This document shows positions 33,081 through 43,251 of a stretch of DNA of 64,000 nt, piece after piece. The notes below the pieces were generated by a model, which ran no database searches, was not told the origin of the DNA, and was given only the letters and a program-made list of their open reading frames with translations. This DNA comes from Triangularia verruculosa. Taxonomy: Eukaryota; Ascomycota; Sordariomycetes; Sordariales; Podosporaceae. The translations under genes and the position numbers were made by a program. Every line of letters starts with the position of its first letter. Within the stretch, counting starts at the first letter, position 1. The stretch spans positions 1 to 64,000 of the forward strand of contig MU864006.1 of assembly GCA_033296885.1 (NCBI GenBank), written 5' to 3'.

Positions 33081-35960
33081 TTACGCTGTCTCGTTCTCTT
33101 TGGGCTTCCAGAACTTTACCATCCGGCTCAGCCTCTTGGTTTTGCTGACCTTGGCCTTCTGTTCTGGCTCACTGTCCAGAGGAACCTCCATGGACAGCTT
33201 GCTCCGCTCTCCATGAGAGCTACTAATCAAGCGGCTCAAGCTGGCCAGACTGGATCGCCTTCGCCCAAAGGCAGTGGAGGTGAACGAAGCCGGCCGTGGC
33301 AAGTCATGCAACGGTGGGTTTCTCGCCTGAGGGTGTTGAGGGAAGAGGCTTTCCCGCGTCATAGTCGAGTTGCTGCTGGTAAGAGAGGGGATGTCATCAA
33401 CTGATATCCGCACCTCCGGTCCAGGCTCACCCAGAAGCAAAGACTGGAAATTATCCTCTGTGATTGATGATGGCGCGGTCGAGATCCGGTGGGCATCATA
33501 TGACATTGGTGTGCGCGGAGATGGGAATGCCGAGGATTGGCTCAAGGAAAAGGGGCTGACAGGAGGTAGGGAGGACGGTGGGAGATCAAGCGGTCCAACC
33601 TCGACAGGAGCCAGGTCCTTAGGCCGGGAGATGTGACGTGGAGACGGAGTTGTAGACCCAGAGTAACCGCCGTGAATCGAAGATGAACTTCTCGGTGTAC
33701 CGGGTGCAACTCCAGGAAGGACGTCTACGGTGTCGTTGGCTGATGAGCCGATCATGTAGTCAGGCGCGGGTACCACGGTGAGGAACGCTTTTCTTTGCTC
33801 GCCATCCTGAGAAACTCTACCAGCAGGAGTCTCCTGAGAGATATCCGCTGAAGCCTTCTCTTCAGCAGCAACGGCTGAACCATCTGACTTTCCAACCACC
33901 GTGGTTTCCACCAGGGGAGTAGATTGCCCGGCGGAGCTTTTGCCAGAGTCACTATACTCCTCCTCCTCCTCCTCATCCTCTTCAAACACGTCTGCCATGG
34001 TTGAGCTGCTTCCAAAGCGTCGGAAACCAAGCCTGCCGCCTTCAAAGGGTACCATTTCCGGTGCACTCTCTGCACGGCGATGATGATAGTGCATGCCCGG
34101 GCCAGTAAATCTGCTCATACCGGCTGCGCTGTGAAGTTGCTTCTTCACATTTCCACCAGCTCTCTGTGCAGCTTCCCATTCAAGGTTACGGGGTAAAGGC
34201 GTGTTGAAAGGACCTAACGCCGCATCGAGATCAATCATCTGATATGACATATCCTCGTCAGGGACGGAAACGGGCTTGGGGAAAGTCCACGACTGGAAGT
34301 CTCCTGTATCAGGGGATTCGGTTACGGTAAATATTGGCACAGCGGGTTGAGCATCCGCTGATACATGGGCCGTATCTTGCTCAAGAGCGTCGACTTCCTC
34401 CAAAAACCGAGGTGGAGGTGGCGTAGGCGTTCGTCTCTTCTGCTTGCCGTAGCGGTATTTAGATTTTCGTGAGAGAATCGTGCCAGCCCAAGTTTTGACC
34501 TTCTTTTGTTTCTTGCTCCTCTTCTTAGTAAGTGGCTTCATAGTATTGAATACCAGATCCGGTTCGCGAGCCATATCGTCCACACACTGCTCTGCCGAAA
34601 TGCGCTCAGGGCCAGGTGAGTTTACATGAGAACTAGACGCGAGAGGGCTGTTCGATTGATAACGAACGGGTGATCCAGTAGCCTGCGAATCACGACCCTC
34701 GCGGCCGAAGAAATTCCATTTTTTGGCGGACCGAGTCGGACTGGGAGTGGCCGGACTTAGGGGAAGCACTGGGGGAATAGCCCCCAAAAACGGGATTGAA
34801 CCCCTTCTTCTAGGCGAAGAGAGAGACGGATCCTCTTCTTGGGCGGTCAAGGTGTTCTCCAAGACTGCACCAGCGGTGCTGGGTCGGCTGTCGCCCAGCT
34901 TAGCAGCCGGACCACCGAATGCTGAAGGTGTATTGAAGTCCCGTTCGCCAGTGGTGAGGGAGATCAAAGAAGAGATGCTGCCTGAGACAGAGTGCCCAGG
35001 GCGGGCTGTAGCCGTGCTAGAAGCGTCGCTGGAAACCAGGGAGAGGGGCCTGGGAATATACTCCAGAGTGTCCGAAAAGCCTACCCGGTTTCTGGCAGGT
35101 GGCTTGGAGATGCGCTCAGCGTCTGTCATGCACACATCGCCAGAGTCGGTGGGGGCCTGTGAAGTAGATCCGATCGTGGGCTCTGGCTTTGGACTCGGCT
35201 CAGCAGCCGGGAGCTCCTGTCCATTCGGCCGGTTTGGAAAAGCAGGGCTGGCGGGTGCGCTGCCTCCTTTCAGGTTGTGGTTTGCTGGCGGCAGGATGAT
35301 GGAAGCCAGATCGTGGCTGGATATGGCGGCCGAGCGACGATGGGCATGACCTCTTCGTGGCCTTGTCGGTTGCAGCATCGGCGAGGCCATTCCGCTTTCC
35401 GGTTTCGTCGGACTGACATTCGTTATTGTGATGGCTTCTCCATCACGAAGCTTCCCTCCGACAAATTCACTGCCCCCTCTACGATGTCCATGACCACCAG
35501 GTCGGGTGGCAGCTGTTCTAGGAGAGCTGGGGGCAGAGGGAGACTGGGCCGGACTGAGATAGGCGCTTTCGGGACTGAGAGTGGACGGTAGCGACGCGCC
35601 AGGGTTGAAGGAGAAATTAGGAAGCGCAGGTGTCCGTGGCTTAGAGTTGTCAACCTCCTTACTCAGTGCCAATCCAGCGATATGAGGCTCTATCGCAGAT
35701 CGCGGCCGCCTTCCGGTGGCTCGAGAAAAGGTGGAAGGAGCCGAGGCCGAAGAGGAAGAAGGTCGTGCGGGAAAAACAAATGGGGGGTTTGGAGGAGGCG
35801 GGATCGATCCCGGCGATGTCTGTGAGCTGGAAGAGTAGACATCCTGGGGACCCATCGCGTCGGGGTTTGTGGAGTCCGCAAGCCGAAGCATCGTGAGTTG
35901 GTCGAGGCCGTCCGCCGCAGGAGCATCGACCATCATGTCGGAACCGAATGTGGTTGCCAT
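33081..35960 (-). CDS. Long Ser/Pro-rich protein, 'cell wall proline-rich' type (959 aa)
   Basis: One exon of 960 codons. The protein is mostly disordered and rich in Ser, Pro, Ala and Thr, with many SP/TP sites that proline-directed kinases could use. There is no signal peptide or membrane segment, so a cell-wall location, which the usual database name implies, is not supported here. Two basic patches stand out: KKRSKKQKKVKTWAGTILS with RYGKQKRR (centre), and SKTKRLSRMVKFWKPKENE at the very end. HRR.S repeats (HGHRRGGSE, HAHRRSAAI) resemble basophilic kinase sites. An acidic run (EEDEEEEEEYSD) lies around residue 670. The frame stays open 24 nt upstream with an acceptor-like CCGCAG, suggesting a leader intron; the first ATG is 35960. 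Confidence 0.85.
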   Translation of the reverse strand: MATTFGSDMMVDAPAADGLDQLTMLRLADSTNPDAMGPQDVYSSSSQTSPGSIPPPPNPPFVFPARPSSSSASAPSTFSRATGRRPRSAIEPHIAGLALSKEVDNSKPRTPALPNFSFNPGASLPSTLSPESAYLSPAQSPSAPSSPRTAATRPGGHGHRRGGSEFVGGKLRDGEAITITNVSPTKPESGMASPMLQPTRPRRGHAHRRSAAISSHDLASIILPPANHNLKGGSAPASPAFPNRPNGQELPAAEPSPKPEPTIGSTSQAPTDSGDVCMTDAERISKPPARNRVGFSDTLEYIPRPLSLVSSDASSTATARPGHSVSGSISSLISLTTGERDFNTPSAFGGPAAKLGDSRPSTAGAVLENTLTAQEEDPSLSSPRRRGSIPFLGAIPPVLPLSPATPSPTRSAKKWNFFGREGRDSQATGSPVRYQSNSPLASSSHVNSPGPERISAEQCVDDMAREPDLVFNTMKPLTKKRSKKQKKVKTWAGTILSRKSKYRYGKQKRRTPTPPPPRFLEEVDALEQDTAHVSADAQPAVPIFTVTESPDTGDFQSWTFPKPVSVPDEDMSYQMIDLDAALGPFNTPLPRNLEWEAAQRAGGNVKKQLHSAAGMSRFTGPGMHYHHRRAESAPEMVPFEGGRLGFRRFGSSSTMADVFEEDEEEEEEYSDSGKSSAGQSTPLVETTVVGKSDGSAVAAEEKASADISQETPAGRVSQDGEQRKAFLTVVPAPDYMIGSSANDTVDVLPGVAPGTPRSSSSIHGGYSGSTTPSPRHISRPKDLAPVEVGPLDLPPSSLPPVSPFSLSQSSAFPSPRTPMSYDAHRISTAPSSITEDNFQSLLLGEPGPEVRISVDDIPSLTSSNSTMTRESLFPQHPQARNPPLHDLPRPASFTSTAFGRRRSSLASLSRLISSSHGERSKLSMEVPLDSEPEQKAKVSKTKRLSRMVKFWKPKENETA

Positions 35961-38900
35961 CTTCTCAAAGCCGCTCTGCGGCACCAGAAACGAATGGCAG
36001 GATCAGTCCCAAGCAACTGACATGGGGACGTCGAGAATAAAAGAGATCGCTCGGCAAGATTGCTGAATACCGATGTACGATCTGGGACCCAACTGGGTGA
36101 TTGAGTTGGACGTCTGGTCGTGAAAATTAAATGATTAAAGACAGTTTGCAACCTGAGATCTAAACGGCTGTCAGCGACGACCGGAACGACCGGACACAAA
36201 GAAGCGTGTTAGAACAATCAGTCGCGCCAGAAGCCATCGAGACAATTGAAGCGATTGTGAAGAGCAAGAGGCAATTGGATTCCCCTGGGTGGTGGTGGTG
36301 CCGGAGACAGCGGGAGGTGAACTCACCGTCAGTCGGGACTTCGGAATGGCTGCAAATGGCACTGGAAAGAGCAGCGAACAAACAATTAAGCAGCAAAATG
36401 CTGTTTTTCCAGACGAATCCAAGGCGATGCGAGTTTTAAAGGAGTGGACGGTCAACCCAGCGCAAATCTCGAGATCTGCCACTGGAATTGAACCAAGTTG
36501 TTTGGGGGGTCGACAGAGCGACGGGCGGTGGTGAGGAAGAGGACGCGGAAAAGAGGATGGAGATTGGAGTGGTGAAGAGAGGGTGAACCGAGCACAACAC
36601 ACAGAGAAGAAAACTGCGGGTGGGGGCCTGGGGCCTTGCGTTGCGTGCGAGTTCGTGCGTGCAGACAGTGCAACCACCGGAACTCATACCGTGGTGAGCC
36701 TGGGCGGGCGGGAGCGGAGGAAAGGACAGGTTTGGGGCAGGGTGGCCCGCCAGGGATATGAACACAGGCTCGCTGTTCATCCCAGCTTGTCCACGCCAAA
36801 AACGGGCAGCCAAGACGCTCCTGATTTGCTCCAAAACTGATTGCCGCTCCATTTCAACCATCTTCAAGAGAGAGTGAGATCTGGCGTACAACAACCATCA
36901 TGGTAGTAATGACAATCGCTAGTCTCCGGTATCAATACCTACATGACCCTATCCAATACGAACACAGTAATGCCGAACACCCACAATTCGACTACCAATC
37001 ATGCCACGGCAACAGCGTCGTGAACGCCTTCAACACTCTTCCTGGAGACCGATGCTACATAAAGTCGCAGCGGAGGGGATCGCGTACAACAGCACACAGT
37101 CACTCGCATATGTGCCTCTTCAGGAACAAGTATCCAAACCACAGATTGCTACCCCAGATCCTGTCTCAACTTGTGATTTCCAGGCTCATGTGGACAGACG
37201 ATTGCTCGGATGAATCTGGAAGATCCGCCACTGAAATCGATGTTGAGATACTCATCAAGATACCATCACCATCGCCCTCTGCCCGAGTCCCTTTCGTACT
37301 GCGTGTAGTGCAAAGTCACAGATTATTAGATGGAGAGCTACGCGACTGTCTGCGCCTCATCGCTGTCGCGTCGAGTACCCCGCTATTGTCCATTGATTAC
37401 AAGAGGCCAAGTCCTTGTGGCCCGCAAGATTACAGCCGGGATGCCCGCTCACAGGCCAGGTGATGGCAGCGTTCCTGAATGCCCCTGGCTAAGCGACAGT
37501 GGCTAGAATCTGCGCACACTGTGGATATTCCTGCACAACCGCCGCTTTATGCTTGCAATCTGGTGTGTGTGCAGACCCGGGAAGCGGTGAAGGACACCGG
37601 ACGGCGATGCTTCTCCCTCCGATGCTCGCCAGTGGCAGAGTGAACGAAGGGCAACCAAAACTCGATACTTTTACGGATATCGCAATGCGTGCTAAGATGC
37701 TGGACACTGAACGAGACGTTGCTCTAATCAGACGGGATCCGCTGCATCTGTATGTGCAGCGTATATCACCGACCCTGGCTATATCTGAGCTGGTGCTCAG
37801 ACTTGAATCTGGCCACGATCGGGTTTGATACTTCGTACGAATACAAACATGTCACCAAGGTCGATCCGCTGGACTTTGATGAAAGTGCTGGTTCGCTTCA
37901 ACATTCATACAGATCGGCCTTCGAACCGGACATAGGTAGTGAGTTGGCGTCCGCGACTACTGCATGCAATCGGCATCCCGTCTTGTACTGTGTGCTGTAC
38001 ACCAGGTTCCTGGGCTTGGCTCACGGTTGCTCGAAGGTTACTGTTTGGATGCGCTGTTTGGGCATTGGACTCTGGATGGAACTCCCTAGGCCTGCAGAAG
38101 GCTGACGCTAGTCCCTGTCGCTAGATCGATCTTGTCGTCCACTGTGAGTTCGAAACGCCGGACTAGCCAGGTTGGCACGGGTCCGTCTGTATAACGCCAC
38201 GCACATTCAGCCGGATGTCGCAAGGCCCATGGCGACACCGAGTCGCTGCATGTGTGCGCCATCTCACAGAGAATTGTCAGGACAACATCAACTGTCAGGG
38301 CAGTTGGCGGGGATGACACGTGAGGGGGGGACCATGGTTTGACAGCTCACAGCCTCAGCCGTTGATGCTGATTAGTGACGACCAACTGTGGTCTCTCAAT
38401 CTCGGAAGTCACTGGCGTTCCATGCCACGGCGCCCAAAGTCCGTTCCTATCCAGCCTTTAGGATATTCCCTTTCGTTGGACAGGACAGATCAGTCTAAGA
38501 AATCAGGTTTTGTTTTGTTTCTTGTCTAGGGACATGGAGGAAAAGCCTCAGAGTTTGTACGCCTAAACGGGTCTCGAGCTAAACTAATCCGGCGAGAGCG
38601 GTCAGGTGTGGTTGACTGAAGAGGCTCAAACTAGAACATTAAGCACTGTTCTAGTTCTGGGCCAGATCCTTGACATCGTTGGCTCTCACGGAATGCCAAG
38701 TTAATGGAGCAATGTCGGGTGTTTCTAAGTATTCCTAGCCATATTAGAAGAACTCTGTTAAGAGGAATCTCGAAGGGCCGCGTTGACACATGGCTCTCAA
38801 TTTCCCCGGGAATTACTACCGACAATAATTAGCACAAGAATGCTAAACGCTGGAACCTGTAAGTCGAGCCGGGCTTTCCACATTCGAAAAAGGAAAACGA

Positions 38901-39370
38901 TAAGCCCCTCATAAAGCCGAACAGCCAATGCCGGCTCCGCAACTGATGTCGTCGCATTCACCCCGCGCCTCTGTACCGTGGTGGAGAGCAGCCTTCGATC
39001 GATCCCTGCAAAAGGTAACGGAGCTACGGAATCTGGAGGGATTTTGAATTCGGACTGGGGATGGAATTGTTTGCTGAACAAAATTGCGGTCGTTTGGAAA
39101 AGCGTAATTACACATTACGTACATCCCGCGAAATGAAAGCAGGGGATCGTGGATCAGCATAGCCACTTGTGGCTAGGGGATGCTTGCCAAGAGATCTGGG
39201 ACCTCGAGGACCCATCACTGACAACGGCTGCCCCGCAAAAAGATTAGAATTCTGCCGCCCAAAATTTTAGATACTCAAGGCGCGTTGACCGCCTTCACGA
39301 GCTTAGTTATGTGGGTGACGAGCTTCGTCGCTTCAGCGCTTCATCCAACCAACAACGTTCTCCATCAACA
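35961..39370. other. 3.4-kb gene-free region
   Basis: The first 900 bases should be the promoter and leader of the Ser/Pro-rich gene. The remainder up to CGR1 shows only short random frames, no tRNA and no transposon ends that I can see. A non-coding transcript or decayed sequence is possible. Confidence 0.4.
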
Positions 39371-39877
39371 ATGTCGGCAACTGCTACCGAAACTACGCCG
39401 GCTTCGGCATCAACTACCACAACCAGCAAGCCCTTGGGCATGCGCGTAAATGGTCCGTAAAATCCCCCTCGCTCATCATTTTCTTCTCGATGGGCGACCG
39501 GGCCTCGTGCTGACAGCAATATTCACAGGGAAACAGTGGCATGCCCCAAAGAAGGCGTTTCGCCCGACCAAGGGCCTAACATCGTACGAGGTGCGAGTTA
39601 AGGCGAGGGCGGACATGGCAGTCATGAAGGCCAAAGAGAAGGAAATGAAGGAGGAAAAGGAGGCAGAGCGAAAGGTGCGCATTGCTCCACGAACTGCGAG
39701 ATTTTTCGGCGGCCCTTGTTAACTCAGCATCTAAAGCAACGGATCGAGGCTCTTAAGGAGAAGCGAGCGGCGAAGGAAGAGAAGGAGCGATACGAAAAGA
39801 TCGCTGAGAAGATGCACAAGAAGCGGGTGGAGAGGTTGAAGCGGAAGGAGAAGCGCAACAAGTTGATCAATTCATGA
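39371..39877 (+). CDS. CGR1: rRNA-processing protein Cgr1
   Basis: Three exons (39371-39452, 39529-39674, 39728-39877) give 125 residues. A Ser/Thr-rich start leads to GKQWHAPKKAFRPTKGLTSY, the family signature, and then a long Lys/Glu/Arg helix (MKEEKEAERK ... EKERYEKIAEKMHKKRVERL) ending KRKEKRNKLINS. Cgr1 is a small nucleolar coiled-coil protein needed for processing of pre-rRNA and 60S assembly. The second intron has two in-frame acceptors nine bases apart (CTCAG at 39727, TAAAG at 39736). I chose the first because the extra HLK fits the spacing of Aspergillus Cgr1. Confidence 0.92.
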
Positions 39878-40528
39878 TCGCACCGATGAGCAAGATACCC
39901 TTTTTGATTTATTCGATACCCCTACGCCAAAGTGTGCGTCGATACTCTGGAAACGACATCGACACAACTGCCAACGACGGCCTGGCGACCTCCCTCACCG
40001 GCAATACTCGACGACGTGGAACATAACCAGCTGGACAGAGGTAGATAGGCTTCGAGACTGCACTATCATCGTATAGTATGCAGATCATGCGCCGATGAAA
40101 ATTCGGCAGCTATCCTTGAAAGCCAAATGCCGGCCATGGTTCAGCTGTTGTCCAGGTAGTGCGATGACAGGAGGACACAGAAGGCATCTGTCATTTGGCA
40201 ATCGGATCCATGCATACGGCTTGACATAGACGGCGAGATCCTATGAGAATCTATTTAACCATTGGATGATTGTCGGCCACATTTTATCTGTAAACTTATA
40301 TATGTGTTCGAGAGGGGGCTCCTGTCCTGTCTGTCACATGCTCCGTACGACGTGCAGCTGATCCCCTATACCAACCAACCAGCTTGTGCCCCACCCCGCC
40401 CAGACACCAAATGTAGCCACCACGGTCCTTTTGACTTCCGCCTAACTTCACAAGCCTGCATCGAAACCAGTCCAGTCTGGACTATCGTTGTGTGACGGCG
40501 GCCACTCAGTCCAATTAAATACAGGACG
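39878..40528. other. Intergenic region
   Basis: CGR1 3' flank and promoter of the following gene. I see no gene. Confidence 0.4.
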
Positions 40529-41680
40529 ATGTCTCAATATGTCACGGACACATCCAAAGCCTCCTCTCCGGGGCGCCCCCGCCATCAAATAACTCGCTCC
40601 ATCTCCGAGATATCGTCGCCAATCCGCCTCCATCGTCACCATTCACATCGCGTCGTCAGAGAAAGAGAGCGCGCCGCCCTCAGCCCTATAGCGCAATCAG
40701 CAACGTCACTTCAACGGCCGTCACCGCAGCCTTTTGAGGTCTCCAAGTCTGCAGGAGGCACACCTAACATTAGCCCGAACCCAAGCAGACGGCCCAGCTT
40801 TCTCTACGCCTCCGCCGACGAAGGGATGCCCACCAGTTATGCATTCCCGTCTTCTCATGCGCCGACACTTGTATCAACGTCTGCGCCTGCCTCCATAAAG
40901 AAGCCCACGGTTGAGATTGATTTGGTCGAGGAGCAGCAAAAGGCAGCTGCAAGAAATAGGTTGGTTTCTCTCCCACTTTCACGCATGCTGTCGACACCCG
41001 TCTGACCATCGTTCACCATTATCAGTGGACTTCAACGATCACTCACCGAGCTAGAAACTTTCGCGAGTACGACTACTAGACGCCTTGACGAGACGTATTA
41101 TTCGGTAGAGGAAAAGTTGGGGACACTTCAAAGCACCATCGCAGCACTTAAGGAGCTCGCCGAGCTCTCCAACCAGCTTAACAACAGCTTCAGTGCCGAG
41201 GCCAACGAACTAGTCGCAGATGTTACCTCGCAGCTGGATGCGCTCGGAAACTTTGAGGACCAGCAACAACGCATCGAGTCGTTACAGAATCGCATTAACA
41301 GCGGACTTGAAAGCATCAAGTCGTTGAGCGAGCGTGTAGATGTGGTCAGAGCCCGCATCGAAAGTTGGGAACGTGCAGACCGAGAGTGGCGGGAGGCAGT
41401 TAGAAAACGGCTTACAGCACTGTGGGTAGTTGTTTCCACGATCGGCCTGGTGCTGATTCTACTTCTCATCAGCGCTCACTACGCACGAGAGCCTGGAGAG
41501 TCAGTCACCGCTGGTGGAAATGACAACCTGAAGCAACTGGCGGACACAGCCTCGAACAAGATGAACCAGTGGGGCTCAGATGCTGATACTACAACTCAAC
41601 TCAATGGCTTGAATTGGACAGCAACATCTGAATCCTCATCTCGGGCAACCGAGATGCTGCGAGCTTTCGATGAGCTGTAG
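40529..41680 (+). CDS. Unknown coiled-coil protein with one C-terminal membrane segment (361 aa)
   Basis: Exons 40529-40959 and 41026-41680 (66-nt intron) encode 361 residues. Residues 1-140 are Ser/Pro/Arg-rich and disordered. Residues about 150-285 are heptad-rich helices (TLQSTIAALKELAELSNQL, QQQRIESLQNRINSGLESI, VRARIESWERADREW). A single membrane helix lies near 291-309 (LWVVVSTIGLVLILLLIS), followed by about 50 polar residues. The order of long coiled coil then membrane helix suggests a tethering or membrane-shaping protein of the ER, nuclear envelope or Golgi, but I do not recognise the family. Confidence 0.8.
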
Positions 41681-43251
41681 CGAGGTGAGGGAAAGGAGAG
41701 GGGGGTTGAAGGGAGTACAGCATGCATGTCTTTGATTTGGACATTTGGTTTCTCCTCTATACTTGCGCATTGATACTCACGCTTACAGAAGCAGTCTTGC
41801 CTTGCTCCGTATATTCACATATGTACTTATCAAGAGGTCTTGAAGCCCAGTTTCTACCCATAACGCGCCTACCTAACCCACAACACATGCGTATCTAATG
41901 GTTTCCTCACCACACGAGTTAAGAACCAACTTTGGGCCATCGGCAGTTGGTGAACCGAACTCCAACCTTACCAGGATATTATGCCCCACGACAGTGAGGC
42001 CTCTCAGTCTAAGCTCCACTGTTTGGTCGGATTTCGGAACAGGCGCTCAAGACCTCAACTTCGCTCTGAATCTAATGAAATGGATAATGGAATAAGGCCA
42101 AGACACGTAGTTTCACAAACGCGCGTTCATGGTGGGGTTTCAGGGCGCATAGCAGTAAAACCGGCGCAAAAGTGCCGTCTCCTCATCAGGATTCTGTTGG
42201 GCATCTGCTCTGCTGGGTTCGAAGCCCAGCGGGACGTCATCAACGGCAGACTTGGCGCACCCGCGCCACCAGACCACATGCGTCATCGGTTGCACTGGCG
42301 GGGCAGGCCAGAGGTCGAATGCCAAGCCTCACCTCAAGAGCTCTCTTGTGCGACAGAATGCGAGATACTTCTGTTCGGCCTTGGTTGCCGGCTTCGCGTT
42401 GTAATTCATTGGTGATCGAAGACCTGGTTGTGTTGGTGCCAAGTAACTGAGCCTTGCATGCTCTCCAAACCATGGTCACCGTGATGAATCAGATATTTTC
42501 ATCAGCGGACCCCTAATCACCTGGGCACCTTTTTGGCTGGGCTTAGGCCCATGTGTCAATCTCCATTAAACTGTGCCGTCCTCCGTACCTACGTACATTG
42601 GACCCTTCATTCCTACGTCCATGCTTGCACCATTAACGAGCCGGCCGATTATCCGAGACGAACGGTCCCTTGTTTATACATACCTATTTTGAAGAGATAT
42701 TCTTTCGAACCGAGCCCTCGATCTCTATCTGTAGCACAGTTGAGCCGTGGTCCCTGTCTGTCCGCTCGAACGCTGTTGGCCTGCTCCTTCTTTTTCTTAC
42801 AGCCAGCCACCACCGGAATCCGAAAACGTACGCGCCGCATCTTGCTGTTGCCGCTAGACCTAGGACAACGGCCTCGTAACCTCCCTTCCGTACCTCAGCG
42901 AGTCGTTCTGAATACCTTTTTTGGTACCAGTTTGAGTTGTTGGGTCCAAGAGAATCCAAGAGGACCCGAGACTGCGAAATCTCCCATTTACCCCGCCATA
43001 GCCCATCACACCAAGAGATTCCAGAACCCCTGTCCGTTCTAGGTCCCGTTTGGGCCTCTGTCTTTCAAAGAAAGAAATACAGTCGGTTGGGCCAGCTTCC
43101 TCTTCCACTTCAATTACCCCTTTTGAAAATCCAGCAAGACGACCGACCGACCGGGTAGTGGTTTCCAGAATTTCGAAAGCGCAAGACATCGAGGAGGAGC
43201 AAGGAAAGTTCTCTGCTTTCAGGAGCTAGGTTTGTCTTTGCACAGCTCGCA
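41681..43251. other. Intergenic region
   Basis: I see no gene. A short perfect hairpin (CTGGGTTCGAAGCCCAG, 42212-42228) resembles a tRNA T-arm but has no tRNA around it. The last 600 bases are pyrimidine-rich and probably the promoter and leader of the PX gene. Confidence 0.4.

Noticed and set aside
42205..42240. tRNA gene, because of the perfect T-arm-like hairpin CTGGGTTCGAAGCCCAG
   Set aside because: No D-arm or anticodon stem fits at the right distance and the flanks do not form an acceptor stem.
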